NCBI GenBank assembly: GCA_026826555.1
Contig: JAKSZT010053836.1
Coordinates: forward strand, 6,923,084 to 6,987,083
Direction: 5' to 3'
Source: Tolypeutes matacus
Taxonomy: Eukaryota > Chordata > Mammalia > Cingulata > Chlamyphoridae
Length of the DNA stretch: 64,000 nt
Both the position numbers and the translations under genes were made by a program. This document shows positions 9,612 to 22,045 of the stretch, piece after piece (the stretch's first letter is position 1; every line of letters begins with the position of its first letter). The notes under the pieces were generated by a model, which saw nothing but the letters and a program-made list of their open reading frames with translations, did no database searches and was not told the origin of the DNA.

Positions 9612-12600
9612 ACAATGTAGTTTTATTTGTACATTTCTGGCATAATGTGCTGAGAAATACTAATTCTTTTGACTCGCTGCCAATTTTCTACTAATCAAAA
9701 TGGAGAAGATATGCACTGTTTGGATTATACCTAAAAATAGTTGTGCTAAGTCACATCAGCAAATGGGATTAAATTAATTTCTCTGTCTTCCTCCTCGCAC
9801 ACACCCTCCACATGATTTAAATTTCCATCTAGAATACTGCTCCTGAATCTCATTGTTTTTTATTCAGTGTGTACCAAATTGAAATATATTACATTGCAGT
9901 GATTTTTAAGCAAACTACTGAAATCTGGGCCATACACTTCTGGGGAATATGCCCCTTCTGAATTCCCATTCTTAACCTGCTCTCATTTTTAAAGTTTCTA
10001 CTAAGTAGCCCTTATAATGTAATCAAAGAGGTTTAATACTATAAATAGATGATGTATGGATGCGTTTACCTCATCTTTTCACCCTTTTGTGGGAGGAGGG
10101 CGATAGATTCTTAATCAGTCAGGTTTGGTCACTTGGAGCTTCAAATCCAATTCCTGTCATGACAGACTGGAGAAAACAGCAGCCCCCAGGAGAAACTCAT
10201 ACTGCGCTGGCAACATTAGAGATGGGCTTTGCAGTAATTTTAGCAGCATGCAAGAAAGCTAGCAAGTAACTGCCTCCCACTAAACTGTCAGCCTCACTTG
10301 GACACTGGACAGAAATCACCTTGAACCCATCTCCACATTCTGTGCCTGAAGTCAGCTCTTGCCTTGGAACCACCATATTCACTAGTCCTTCTTTTCAGCA
10401 CTTCTTCAGTTATTCTTGAACAAACTAGAAACATCTAGAACATCTAGTTCTATATGCATTCTCTTCATAGCAACATTAACTTCCCATGAATAGTTTGCAA
10501 CAGCTCTGATTTTCAACCTTTCTCAATGCTTAAAATTCTTTTTTTCCCTTCACATTCCATTGCTCATAGCTGTTAATAAGTGTTATTAGTAAGATCACAC
10601 TTTTTTCTTCCTATTTATGACAGGAAGCTTGCCTAAGATGCATTTTAAATATCGTAAGTTTGGATTTCTTCCTGAGAATTCAGAATTGCTGCTAAATATG
10701 TAGCAACTCAAAGCAAAATAATAATAATTATTGTTGTTGTTGTTGTTGTACTTTTCCTATAAAAAGCCTTAATGTGGCGTTTAATGATTGGGGTATGGGG
10801 CTACCTTAATAGGCGTTATCTTTCTGGCAATGTCAATTCTTAACTGTATGACCTTAGTCCTGGTTCCAAAGGGTAACATTAGTTTTTCCACCTTCAACTA
10901 CTTGTAAATTAGTTTTCCTAATCATTTTTAGGCTAGCTGATTTTTTAGGGGGGGTAGTGGCTAAAACCTAGGAGAGCAGAAAACTTGTTCAAGCAGATAG
11001 CCCACTTGGTCGGTGTTGGCTCAATCCCAGGGGTGGTTGCCACTGCTGGGTTGACCCTGGGGAAGCCAGTTGGTTTCCCTGCAACTCAGGTTCCCCTCCC
11101 ACAAAGGCTTCTTCAGTAGCCTTTGTTTGTAAATCCCTTTAAGATATTCTGATGGATGGAGTTCTTTGCTTTGCAAAGTCTATCATTTCGACTACTTCCT
11201 CCTAACCTTCTTTTTCCCTTTCTTTGCAACTCCACCCACAAAAATCCCTCAGTTTTTTTAAAGTGGAAAGAACAACTAAGAAAAGCTAAAATACACATAA
11301 TACCCCATGCATCCAAACAAACGGTCCTTCATTTTTTTATTGCACTTAAAATTCCACAAAAACCACAACTGAATAAAATAATCTTCCTAAACATCGGATT
11401 AAAAAACCTGTTTGCTTAAGTCCAGGGCAGAGGCAGTTGCTTCGTGATTCTTAACCCACAGCTACTTTGAGAAAAGTAAGTCAACTCTACAATTTTGCCC
11501 TGAGTTGTAAACACTAAAAGCAACGATCTAGATTGTTCTCTTTTTCTGGGAATAGCAGTTCAGAGATAAAAAGTGTTGAGAGCAATGGGAGTTTGTATTT
11601 CTGTTTACCTCTGTTTTGTGGCTTGCAGGGATCGGGTTTCTTTGTTCCCAACATAATAAACAGTGACAAATCTATGGGAACTTTGCTGTTAGGTTAACTC
11701 AATGAACTCACCTGCAATTTTGAGGTCCTTGTTAAATGTACTTTTAATAGATGTTCCAGTGACATTTTCTGTACTCCAGGGATTTTTTTTAAGTCAATAT
11801 AGGTAACGTTTTAACAAGATGCTCTTTTTAAAGAACTCATTGTGTTTAAGTGATTTTGTGATCAATCCTGAGATAATGCTTTTTTTCCCTTAAAGTAGAC
11901 AAGTGTCAGCAAAACTGCGTCGGTGGGGGAAAAGTCCAGAATCTTCAGCTTGGAAAGAACCTTGACCTGCTCTAGGAAACAACACCTCTATCCTCTTGCC
12001 TTTACCTCCCCAGATCACTGAAGGCCCCCTAGGATTCAGTTTGAGATTTAAAGACCTGGTCTGCCATTTAATAGCCCTTCCGGTCAGCAAATGCTTCTTG
12101 TAGAGCCAAGCCAGTCCCTCATGTTGTTTTGATTCATGATTGACCTCGGTGGAATCGGAAAACTGACGACTGAGCCATTATTCCCTGTATAAAAATCCTG
12201 CCGCTGATATATAAAAGACAGTGAAAAAAGAAAAGAAAAGAAAAAAAACAACAACACAGTGACACCCTCCCCTCAGCTTCCTATGCACTAAGTAATTCCA
12301 TTTACTCTTATAAACAGCTTCACATCCTTTCACTGTTGTTCAAATAGGCAGCATCTCTAGATTACAGGGATTCCTCCTAGCTGGGGACTGGAATGAAACA
12401 CAGCACTGCACAGTGTGTGGGGAGGCGGCTGGCCTTGCCCTCCATGTGCACCGTTTCTCCTATTGTGCTGCTGAATTTTTTCCAACATCATCAGAGCCAC
12501 CAACTCAAAATGAGAAACAGTACTGCAAAAAAAAAGTGACAAAGTCTGACGTGAGGGTTAGTACTGAGGACTGAAAAAAAGCATCCTTTAAGCACAGTAC

Positions 12601-15180
12601 AAAGCAGGCAACGTATGTTTTCCTCCTTTAGGGTAAAGGCTTCGTCTTTCAATCTTTGAAGCCCCATGATAGGTGCTCTGAATATTTATTGACTCAAATG
12701 AGCCTGGAGTCCGAGAAACAAGTTCTCTAGGGCTTCCGCAAAATCCAGGCGCACAGTGGTTAAAGGGTGTAGCCAGAGCTGTGCGCTGCAAGCAGATGTG
12801 ATGTAAACCTCTGTTTCCTTGGTAAATCCCGATTTTGACTAGCAGACTTAAAGAACAGAATCTCAAAGAAAGGTGTTAATCCTCAAACCAGAACTTGTTT
12901 GGGGCAGCCTCTGTGAGTGCCACAGAAAACAGTGGCGCTGTTTTCCAAATATTTCTAAGAAATGAGTTTATTTCTAGAAAGGGCACATACACTGCTGGAA
13001 TTTTGTACTTTAGCAATGTAGATTCAGTAAGTACAAAGGTGGTATATGCTGTATGCAAATGTACATCATTCTTTAAAAATAGTCATTTCACTGAAATTGT
13101 TAAGTTAGAACTACATGGTCTACGTTTGTAGTTGCCAATGTGTAAAATACTTGATTTATTTGTCACTTACATAACATCCTAACTCTTATATTACATCTTC
13201 CCTTTCTAACTGGGGGATCTAGAGTTATTTTTCTTATTGGACTTTACAGGGGCGGGGGGAAAGCCCCTTATCGTTGTCCTTGGATCCTAAAAGAATACCT
13301 AAAAGAATCAAATTTTGTTTCACTAGTGCACAGATTTCTATTTTAAATTTTATTTCTGCATTTCTATACACTAAGAAATGGCAGTAGATTCATAAAAAGT
13401 CTATCAGAGCAAACAAACGTCACAGCCCTCTCAAATTTTATAGTACCCACTCAAGTCTTTTTCTCTTGAAATGGGTTCGTAATCGTTATCTTCCATCCTT
13501 CACACAAGAAATAGAGCTTATGTTGAACCTTTAGCTGTTTCAAGGGAAATTATATGGATTCTTGCCTTTTGGCAAAGTGTTAGGACTGTACCTGGTGAAT
13601 TTTTACGTATGTATGTAGATTGTCAGTACTGCGGGATTCATTTTAAATATCATGTTTTTATTACCTTACCAGGGCTATTGTTTCCAGGAAATTCGGTGTT
13701 GCCGTTTCAGTTTGGGAGGGTGGAAAGCATCACAGAGGCTAATGTGTGGAGACCTCCATGGGACACGTTACCTTCAGGCATTTACCAGGCCCTCGGCCTT
13801 AGATGCTCCTCGTGGATAAGGAGGCATTTCTCTGGGTCAGCTCCTGAGATTGACATATAAACTCAGAAAGCCAACTTAATATTTTACAATGTAGCTGTCA
13901 CCAGGCTGATCACACACCCTTAGGCAGATCATTTTAATCAAAAGGGTGCTTAGCAAGCATGGCATCAGAACCAGGGTGGCTGGCTACAAATTTAACATTA
14001 AGGGCCTCAGGCTAGGATTTCCTGCTGCATCCATTTCTACCGTGAGATGGGCATACCGGAAGTCTGCAGGCTAAGACTTGAACTCCCCTACACAGGGCTT
14101 GGACGGACACTGGCAACATTTGACACCACAGCTCTCCTTTTCCTGCTACCATTAGCTGTGCCCGACCCCACCCCCTCACCACAGACACATTCTTCCCTGA
14201 TGTAAGTTAAGTCATCTATTCAGGTGACAGCCAACTCTTGGCCTGTCCTTTTGACAAAGGCCTTGATCCATTATTGCTAAATTATCAGAAGACTGGGAGT
14301 GGGGAAGCTATTTTGCTGTTCCCCTCATCCCTACAGCGCTGAGGTGGACGCACATTTGCATTCCTCTTATAAAAGCTCCTGGTTTGGTTTCTACTTTATG
14401 GGGGCCCAAGTATCGGATTCTGTTAATCTTGCTAAAGGAAATAGCATGATTTCCACCTCATTTAATGATACTGTTCTTTTCCTCAAATGCATTAAATATA
14501 TGTCTAGTTAGCCATCCAAATCCTTCTCTGATTTGAACATCCAGATGAATTTGAACTCTTAAGTGCATTTTCCTGATCTATATTGTAGAACCGTTTTAGC
14601 TAAGTATACCTCTGAACCATCTGCATTCTTAGGTCAGCTTGGGCTGGATCTCAGGACACGTGTAAAAATTGAAACATGTTTATCCTGGGGAGGAAAGTGT
14701 AAGTGCTTTGTGATGACACTGAGGAATCTGGGTCATGACCTAACACATTTTAGATCACATTTAGAATTGTAGGGTGAAGTTGGAAATTTGTGGCATAAAA
14801 GATGATTGCATTCTTCAACTTTTTGTTTCCAACCAATGTAATAATGTATTGTCTTATTACTCCATTGCAAACCAATTTGTCATTACTTCCTTATTTATTT
14901 TTCCTACTGTGGGATGGACCCTGTAACTAATGTAGAACAAGATAGCCCAGTCCTGAAAGTCAGGCAGCTACTCTTGCTTATGTTTACTCCTCCTGCTCTT
15001 AAATAATTAGAATCATTAGTTGAGACATTTATTAGAAACAACTGGCTATGTCAGTCCAGTTTGAAGAGGTGAGAAAAGTATTTTGTTCTTTTTTAAGAAT
15101 GACCATGTAGATACATACACATAATTTCATAAAACCCATATATTGAAAATATCAAAGTTAACACTAAATACATATTTATG
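9612..15180. other. Intergenic DNA, no gene seen
   Basis: Mostly single-copy sequence. It holds an AAT/TTG-type simple run at about 10719-10750 and an A-rich run near 12226-12250. Open frames are short and scattered over both strands. Confidence 0.5.
10719..10750. repeat. Simple repeat: AAT then TTG triplets
   Basis: A few AAT units are followed by about six TTG units. Low-complexity DNA with no coding sense. Confidence 0.8.
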
Positions 15181-15214
15181 TGTATATATATATGTATATA
15201 TATATATATATATA
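15181..15214. repeat. TA/TG dinucleotide microsatellite
   Basis: An alternating TA-rich run interrupted by TG steps, with TATATA runs continuing around it. Confidence 0.85.
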
Positions 15215-17329
15215 GGCAAAATATATGTCATAAATATATTTGGAGCTAGATGTGTTTGAGAATTCAAAATTTTTCAGATTTTTGGAAGGTAATAGGGTAC
15301 ATATACTTAACACCCTGAGGCAGGTGTGGGGCACCATCTCAAAATCAAACATTAATGTGTCCACCGTGAAATGTATGATCATTCATACCAAGTGCATAAA
15401 TAGTGGCTATAAATAGGTTCACACCAGTTCAGGTCAGGTTTTGCTGCCAAATGAGTTCAAGTCGGGTCAAGTTTACTGCCAAATGAGTTATGGAAAAACT
15501 CTGTCTTCAGATCTTTCTGGATTTTGGAATTGAAAATAAGAAATTGTGGACCTGTATTATAGAATGTTCCTTTATAGAATGTTATCTTACTATTTAGGGA
15601 AGGCATTGAAATAGACTTTCCAAATATGTTAAATCAATTAATTTACAAGTAATAGCATTCAGTAAATAATTATAAAATAAGAAATAAACCCAGTTTTTTT
15701 CCACAGTGACAATTGTAGGGAAATTTTGAAAGAACTAAGGCCATGCACTGTTAGCAGACATTAAGAATGGCTGAAGGAAAGATAGTGATTGGTAGACAAA
15801 GTTTTTGGAGACAATCGACATGCATTATTATAAAGTTTATCTTCTGTTTGTCAGAGACAACATATCAGCTAAGAAAATATCTTTGACTAAATATAGCTGA
15901 TTTCTGAATCTGAGGATTGGACTTGTAAAATCACTGTAGTCCAACTACCTCTTAGAGCAAAGAATCTTATCCTTCAGTCATCAACCCCTTTAAGATTACA
16001 AAAAAAAAGAAAGAGAGAGAAAGAAAAAGAAAAACGCCAGAAAGATGCACATACTTCTATGTGTGAAAAATGAGTCACAATCATTTTCAAGGGGTCCATT
16101 GACCCCTGGTCAAGAACTCTTGCCTTCTCTATCTTGTCATCTTTGAAAAGAAAGCTAATCTTTTATAATTTCACAGCAATCTTAGCATCCCAGAGAGCTT
16201 TTTTATTTTAAGCTGCCTCATAAATTGACTGTGGTCATATGTCTCGGTGGCTTCTATGACATTTATCTCAAATTATGATTGCCTATGCAATATTTATAAG
16301 ATAAATATTTTTGAACTCATCGTGACCCTTCGTCTTTATCTTAAAGGTTAAAAGGAGGAAAAGTAATGACATTTTTTAGCTTTTCTTTTTTTTATTTTTA
16401 CATCCCATATCATGCATAACTCAGAAGGGGGGGAAGAAAGAGAAATTCTCTAAGGAAAAGACATAAAATTTCCTGCTAATAAACATCAATTTTCAACTTG
16501 ACATTAACTGGGAAAGGAAACGATGAAGTAAATTTTTAAAGTGTTGAGCTGTCACTGGAGAAAAGAGTTATATTAGTATCTGGCATCAAATCATGATTTA
16601 GATTTGTCAGTATTAAGCATGCAATTTCTTTGATGTTTTCAGAAGTCTGATGGGAGAGATTCTGGGTGTGCTGCAGTATGCATTTCCTTCTGCCCACTTA
16701 TCTGAAGAGCAGCCTTTTCAATCTAAGTTTCCAAAAGAGAGCCACTCACCAACACCAGTGCCTCGCACGGGTGCGTGAACTCAATGACCACGTTGGAAAG
16801 GCTAACTCCTGTTTGTGCAAGAAATTTAATGAGCGGTGGTCCCTTTTGGCACAGAGTGAAAATGTTCCCTGCAGCCTCTTTCCAGTTAGTCTGGTGACAT
16901 TGAACATAGGCTGTCTGAAGGGTAAGCAGAATCCCAGCTGAAACGTCCCTGTTGGCTTCATCCAACAGTTTGCCGCACTATCCTCAGGTAAACACGCGGA
17001 ATAGGAAGGAAAAGACAAGGCAGGCCAGCAAAGGCCCGGCGGAGCCCGGCTCTGCCCTCGCGCACACGGCCTTGGACTCTCCAGCTGGCCTCTGGCCGGG
17101 CCTCAGCCTGGAGCCGGCTGAGTGATGGAGTGAGGGCTGCTGCTTGGTCCGGGGGCCAAGGGTGTGTAGGGTTTCCCTTCGTATTGTTACCTTCAAGGAC
17201 CACTTCTTCTCCCCTCCCAGGAGGAGAAAAATCTCAGGCATAATAATTACTGTATTTAGCTTACTCCTTTGCTACTATTCAAAGTCAAAAATATACCATG
17301 ACCAACACAAACTGTGAAATCTGATAGAA
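15215..17329. other. Intergenic DNA with one exon-like frame
   Basis: An A/G-rich low-complexity stretch lies near 15999-16035. The exon-like segment at 16750-16977 (- strand) is listed separately. Nothing else is recognised. Confidence 0.5.
16750..16977 (-). other. Exon-like open frame of unknown origin
   Basis: On the - strand this 228-base segment is an open frame of exactly 76 codons. It lies between an AG at 16978-16979 and a strong donor GTGAGTGG (complement of 16742-16749). It begins CGKLLDEANRDV and contains NWKEAAGNIF and a FLAQTGVSLSNV stretch, a composition typical of a helical protein. I do not recognise the family. The + strand is also open over much of it, and frames this long occur by chance, so it may be noise, an orphan exon or a gene relic. 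Confidence 0.25.
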
Positions 17330-17630
17330 CCTTAAAAGGATCATGGTATGTGAAAGAAGTCAAACACAAAAGGCCATTTATATGAAATTTCCAGAATAGG
17401 AAAACCCACGGGAACAGAAAGCAAACTAGTGGTTGCCAGGCTAGGAGGAGTGGGGAACTGGGAGTGACTTCTTAATGGGTATGGGGTTTCCTTTTGGGGT
17501 GATGGAAATGTTCTGGAACTAGAGAGCAATGATGGTTGTACAGTGTTGTGAATGTACTAAATCATATGCTTTAATATGGTAATTCTATGTTATGTGTATT
17601 TTACTGAATTTTTTTAAAAAATCTGATAGG
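17330..17630 (+). mobile_element. Old L1 3' UTR fragment (L1M type)
   Basis: The segment has the familiar old-L1 3' end: GGTTGCCAGG, a GGGAGTGACTTCTTAATGGG block, TTTTGGGGTGATGGAAATGT, then an AT-rich end and A-rich tail. It is diverged and 5'-truncated. Confidence 0.75.
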
Positions 17631-17864
17631 GTCTTTTACTACTGGGCTTGCAATTTATTTAGATAGCCTCAAATACATAAAACAAAAATCGGGGAATATA
17701 TTACAACAAAGGAGAAAGAGAGGGGAAAAAATTACTGACTTCAAAAATAATTATATCTTTTTATCAGAGTTTAAAGCAAGCAAGGAAGGATCTTAGTCTT
17801 CAGGAACCAACGTGATTCCCTCATTTTACAAATAAGGCTTACCCCTGGCAAGTGGACATAGCCT

Positions 17865-18002
17865 GGTCCTGGAGAGCAGACAGCTAGATAGGAATCTGTC
17901 CTGTTGGATTTGCTGGATATGTGGCTTGGGTGTGGTCTCTTAGTCTCTCTGAACCTCGGTTTCCATTTCAATAAATTGGGATGAAACTACCTAGTGCGCA
18001 GG
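17865..18002 (+). mobile_element. MIR SINE, 5' part, split by an LTR
   Basis: The core region CTCTGAACCTCGGTTTCC and the following ATTGGGATGAAACTACCTAG match the MIR core. The 3' remainder resumes at 18471 (CCTAGCACAAGGCC), after the intervening LTR. Confidence 0.65.
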
Positions 18003-18470
18003 TGTTGAACTCCCCCAAATGTCACCAGACCACATGTTAATTCAGCAAAGCCAAATTTATTAGAATTCACTGTGGCCAGGGGGGAATGCCACTTTGACAA
18101 AGTCTTAGGAGTGTCCCGGAAGTGGGGAGTCTAAATGGATATTTAGAGGGTTCTAGGGTCTAAGCACTGGTAAGCAGGTTTGTAACACAATAGTGTAGGA
18201 TTTGTGGGCATAGCAAAGCAAAGGGTCTGGAAACAAGTTTTGCCAATTAAACTATTGTTTGAAAACCAAGCATAAATTGATTTGCAGGAATTCCCTGAAG
18301 CCAACTGTGCAGTTCTGTATTGGTGTGCAGTCTAATCGTTCCTGGAGAAAGAGTTCCTGGAACAAACAGCCAAGCCATGTTGACACAGGTGGTCTCAGTT
18401 CCTGCTCTTAAGAGTTCCATCGTGTTGGCTACAGCTGGTCACAGTTCTCAGAGTTGTCATATGTCAAACA
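18003..18470 (-). mobile_element. Probable solo LTR inserted in a MIR
   Basis: The + strand starts TGTTGAACTCCCCC and ends AAACA, the complement of a TG...CA-ended LTR. On the - strand an AATAAA-type signal followed by TTTGGCTTTGC lies near the U5 end. Its limits coincide with the point where a MIR is interrupted. The family is not identified and no clear target duplication was found. Confidence 0.45.
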
Positions 18471-18515
18471 CCTAGCACAAGGCCGGTACAACTCAGGCAC
18501 CTGGTAAATCCTTCT
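18471..18515 (+). mobile_element. MIR SINE, 3' part
   Basis: Continues the MIR that stops at 18002: CCTAGCACAAGGCC... resembles the MIR 3' region CTAGCACAGTGCC. Confidence 0.5.
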
Positions 18516-18721
18516 TTTTCTGCTAAAGTCTCAGTACTGTTCCCACTAAAAACTTGCTCCTAGATCATGAATCGCAGCCAGAAGCAGAACCAAGTCTTCT
18601 GCCGTGCCTCCCAGAATCCTTGCCACCACCCTACCATTGGACTCGGTTGCACTGCTTCTGGAACAGGCAAATTAACTCAGCTACAATAAAAAGCCCCAAA
18701 TCTTTTTCCCACTCTGGATGA

Positions 18722-18850
18722 AGAAGCAGCATAGCACAGTGGCTCTGATGCTTACAACCCTAAGTCCTAGTTTCCCTGTCACTTGATCTGTGACCATAGG
18801 CCACTTACCTTCAAGACTTACTTCCTCATCAATAAAATGAGAACGTCTTC
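18722..18850 (+). mobile_element. MIR SINE
   Basis: AGCATAGCACAGTGGCTCTG matches the MIR head. The core then reads CACTTACCTTCAAGAC... and ends CTCATCAATAAAATGAGAAC. Confidence 0.7.
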
Positions 18851-19552
18851 TTAGTACTCACTACATACTTAGCTAATTTTAAAAAATTAAGTAAATAAAT
18901 TTGTACTCCTAAATTCTAATAATTTTTTTTCTAATAATGGACAAAGATGCATTTTTGGTTTCATTTCCATTTGTTTTCCCTTATCACTTATCTTCTGTGT
19001 GTACCTGGGATATAGCTCTCAGGATGCTAAGAAAGCAGCTTTTCCTGCAGATTCCTGAGCCTGACCTGTTCCAAGGAAATCCAGGAAATCCAATGGGAGA
19101 GGCTGGTATTGAGGGACCCAGGGTAGATTTTCGGACCACAAAGCTTCACATTGTTTAAATGGGCAGTCCAAAGTTGAATTTGATGATATGAAATTGATCA
19201 ATTTAAATTCTCTTTCTACTCACCCTCTTCTCTCATGACTGCCAACACCCTTCATGGGCAGAGCTGTTGAAATTTTTAGCTGTTCCATTTCAACATGATA
19301 TACTGCTTAGGAGTCAAGTATGTTTTTGTTTCAGTGTTTATTTGTACTAAACTTGCAGTTTACTTGACCTGTAGAATTATTTCCACATCCACATCATTAT
19401 GGTAGATATGTCCATGACCTGAGAGTATTGGGAATGATTCTGATTCTAGACAGTTCAAATGGAGGTGTCAGAAAAGGTCCCTGATCTAGAGATTGGGACC
19501 TGGGTGGGTTCTAGTGCCCGCTGCCCCAGATAAGTTTGCAGAAGTAATTTTG
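18851..19552. other. Intergenic DNA, nothing recognised
   Basis: AT-rich at its start, otherwise single-copy. No gene or repeat identified. Confidence 0.5.
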
Positions 19553-19687
19553 GTGTGTTTCTTTTGTTTTTGTTTTTGTTTTTTTGTTTTTTTTTTTATT
19601 TATTTTACCGGGAGGTCCCAGGAATCGAACCCAAGTCCCTCCATATGGCAGACGGACACCCAACCACTTGAGCCACATCTGCCCCCC
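19553..19687 (-). mobile_element. tRNA-derived SINE (DAS-like), monomer
   Basis: The - strand head GGGGGGCAGATGTGGCTCAA and a B-box-like GGGTTCGATTCC are followed by an A-rich tail of AAAAAC units. The flanks share AATTTTG (19546-19552 and 19688-19694). Confidence 0.85.
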
Positions 19688-19859
19688 AATTTTGTATTTT
19701 TTAACCACAATGTTGAATTTGTGAAGGCTGCCAGTTGAACTGGGTAACTGATAAGGTCTTTTCCTGGCTCTGGTTAACTGTATCTATCCTAGTTTTAACC
19801 ATTAATGTATTGCTGAAAGTTCAGTCTCTCCTTAAAGACAAACTCTCCAAGTGACTATC

Positions 19860-20500
19860 AAGGAACATTTATTTAGTTCCAGCTAAATGCCGAGTTCTAT
19901 GTTAGATAATGGAAACACACAAATGACAATCCCCTCTTCCCCCCACCAAGAGTTTGAAGTTTGGCGGAGGAAGCAGCCAAGTTAAGTCTCTAATTGAATT
20001 GTGCAGGGTTTATTGTAAACCCTCCAAAGAGGGAACAGATCCCTAAACTGCCTGGGACAGCATCACCCACGAAGTATCAAGTGAGCTAGGACTTGGTTGA
20101 TGAGCAGTTTTTGCCAAGATGGAATGGAGGGGAGAACCTTTCAAAGTAAGGAGGCAAGAAAGAGCAGGATGTGTTCAGAAGACAGCAAGAAAATTTGCCT
20201 GGCTGGAGCATAAGGCTGCCAGGCTGGAGTAGTGGGAAAGGATTCCTGGTGAATAGGCAAAGGCCAGACTGGGAAGGAATTTATACATCTTATCAAGAAT
20301 TTTGGACATCATCCTGGAGAGAAGGGAGAATCATTGAAAAATTTGAGTTAAAAATTTTAAAAAAACATAATCATGTCAGATTTGAGTTTCCTCACATGTA
20401 CTTCACAATACTGGGAGGAAGGGCAGATGGAAGGAGAATTGGGGCAAAGGAGAATGAGTTGAGTGAGTAAAGATGATGAGAGACGGCCATAAGCTGTGAA
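19860..20500. mobile_element. Possible old L2-like LINE remnant
   Basis: Stretches such as GGAACATTTATTTAGTTCCA and later TTTTGGACATCATCCTGGAG resemble common diverged mammalian repeats of L2 type. Identity is low and limits are uncertain. Confidence 0.35.
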
Positions 20501-21949
20501 ATGGGAGACAGGCAGAGGAGCAGGTTTTGTTAGGGGAAGTTCACAGTAAACAGAAGTAGATGTGTGGTTTGAGGTTCTATAGTTTGCTGTGGACATGCAG
20601 CGGGAAATGTCCATTGAATGTCTAGGAAAATGGATTTGTGGCTAGAGATAGAGAGTAGGGAATTGTTGGCCCATCTCTAAGGAGAGGTTAAAGGCAAAAA
20701 CTTTCTAACCCCGCTAACAAAAGCACAATAGAATAGGTAAGAAAATAATGATGGGGAAGGGAGAAAGAATTTAGAACAGTCATTTCTGCACTTTTCCTTC
20801 TGACAATATTTGTTATATCTTCAAGGATAAACATCTCAATAGCCAATTCAGACATTATATAATGGCAGGTAAAAAAGTATAGTATTAAATATATATTTAA
20901 TACTATATACATACGTGATGTGTGTGTGTGTTCTGCCTCATTCTAGGAAAAGATGGAGAATCAGCTTCATGCCAGGTGAGTTTCCCTAGAAGAATTAGGA
21001 AAAGCTTATGTTCTCATTCTTCTTAGTTTTAGTTTGTTGTCCTCATATGCCCAATTTATGCAGGACTTTCCCCCACATCATTGAAAGAATGCTTTTGGCA
21101 CCAGGAACTTGGTATCAGGCAGACAACATATTTCTTACTTTAGAAGTGCAACTGGTAGAATAAGGAGCCTGAGAACCGGAACTGCTGCCAGAAACAGCAG
21201 GGTAAATCACCCACTTCCAAGAAGGTCACTCCATTTCAGAACAGGGTGCGGGCAGATTGAAGCAGATTCTTGGCACTGCCACAACCCTGTCTGCCTGTTG
21301 CATAACATATGGCTCTCAGTTCCCTTGACTGAAGCACTGGTGTTGACCTGGCATTTTCTGTTCCTCTCTATTTTACCATTTTCCAGCTGTGTCAAAATAC
21401 TCGCTATTATCAGGTGACCTTCGCTAATGTCAGTCACCCATCTGTTTTTAATAGTTACCTGTTAAGAATCCTATTTTTAATGAACAATTATAGCCCAAGA
21501 GCTGTCATCTGACAAGTTTGAAATGTTTGTTAAAAATAGGAGTCCCATACATGTTAATCATTCTCCGACAGAAAACTGTAAGCAATAGGAAAAGCAAGCA
21601 ATGGCGGGAGATGTTGATTACATCTGAATTTATTTATGAGCCACTATTTAGGAAGAAAGGGCCAGAGCCAGTGGCAAATCATTAGGAAATGCAAGGTCAT
21701 TCTCCTTAGCAGGAGAAAGTCTGCTGACCCAAATGGAAATGTGTCCCCGTGGACACCCGGTTCACATTAAAGCAATGCTCTTGTCCTTTGGACGTGTCCC
21801 AGAGTGTAATTGGAAAAATAGGATAATATCTCAGGAAGGATGCATAATGCAGGAAAATGTTTGAAATGCCAGCCACTGTGTCTTTAGTTTTTCTTTTATT
21901 TAGCTCTATGCTAAATGCATTTATAGATTACTTCCCTTGATCTGTGAGC
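20501..21949. other. Single-copy intergenic DNA with motif cluster
   Basis: No gene seen. A TA/TG-rich stretch lies at 20880-20931. Two perfect MEF2-type sites and E-boxes lie at 21384-21539 and are described separately. Confidence 0.5.
21384..21539. promoter_or_regulatory. Candidate MEF2/E-box enhancer cluster
   Basis: CTATTTTTAA at 21471-21480 and its exact complement TTAAAAATAG at 21530-21539 both fit the MEF2 consensus YTAWWWWTAR. E-boxes CAGCTG (21384-21389) and CATCTG (21439-21444 and 21506-21511) lie beside them. MEF2 with E-boxes is a common muscle-enhancer layout, and ADRB1 is a cardiac gene. Function is inferred from motifs alone. Confidence 0.3.
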
Positions 21950-22045
21950 GAACACTTGAGACAAGTACCTTTTACAGATGAAGAAACTGAGGCTTAGTGC
22001 CCAGGATTACAGAGCTGGGAAATGGCCGTGTAGGGCTCTGAGGGC
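21950..22045 (-). mobile_element. MIR SINE fragment
   Basis: ACAGATGAAGAAACTGAGGC and the following ACAGAGCTGGGAAATGG are the complement of the MIR core. Confidence 0.75.

Noticed and set aside
9382..9694. 87- and 92-codon frames at 9.4-9.7 kb
   Set aside because: They are translations of the GC-rich SINE and its tail.
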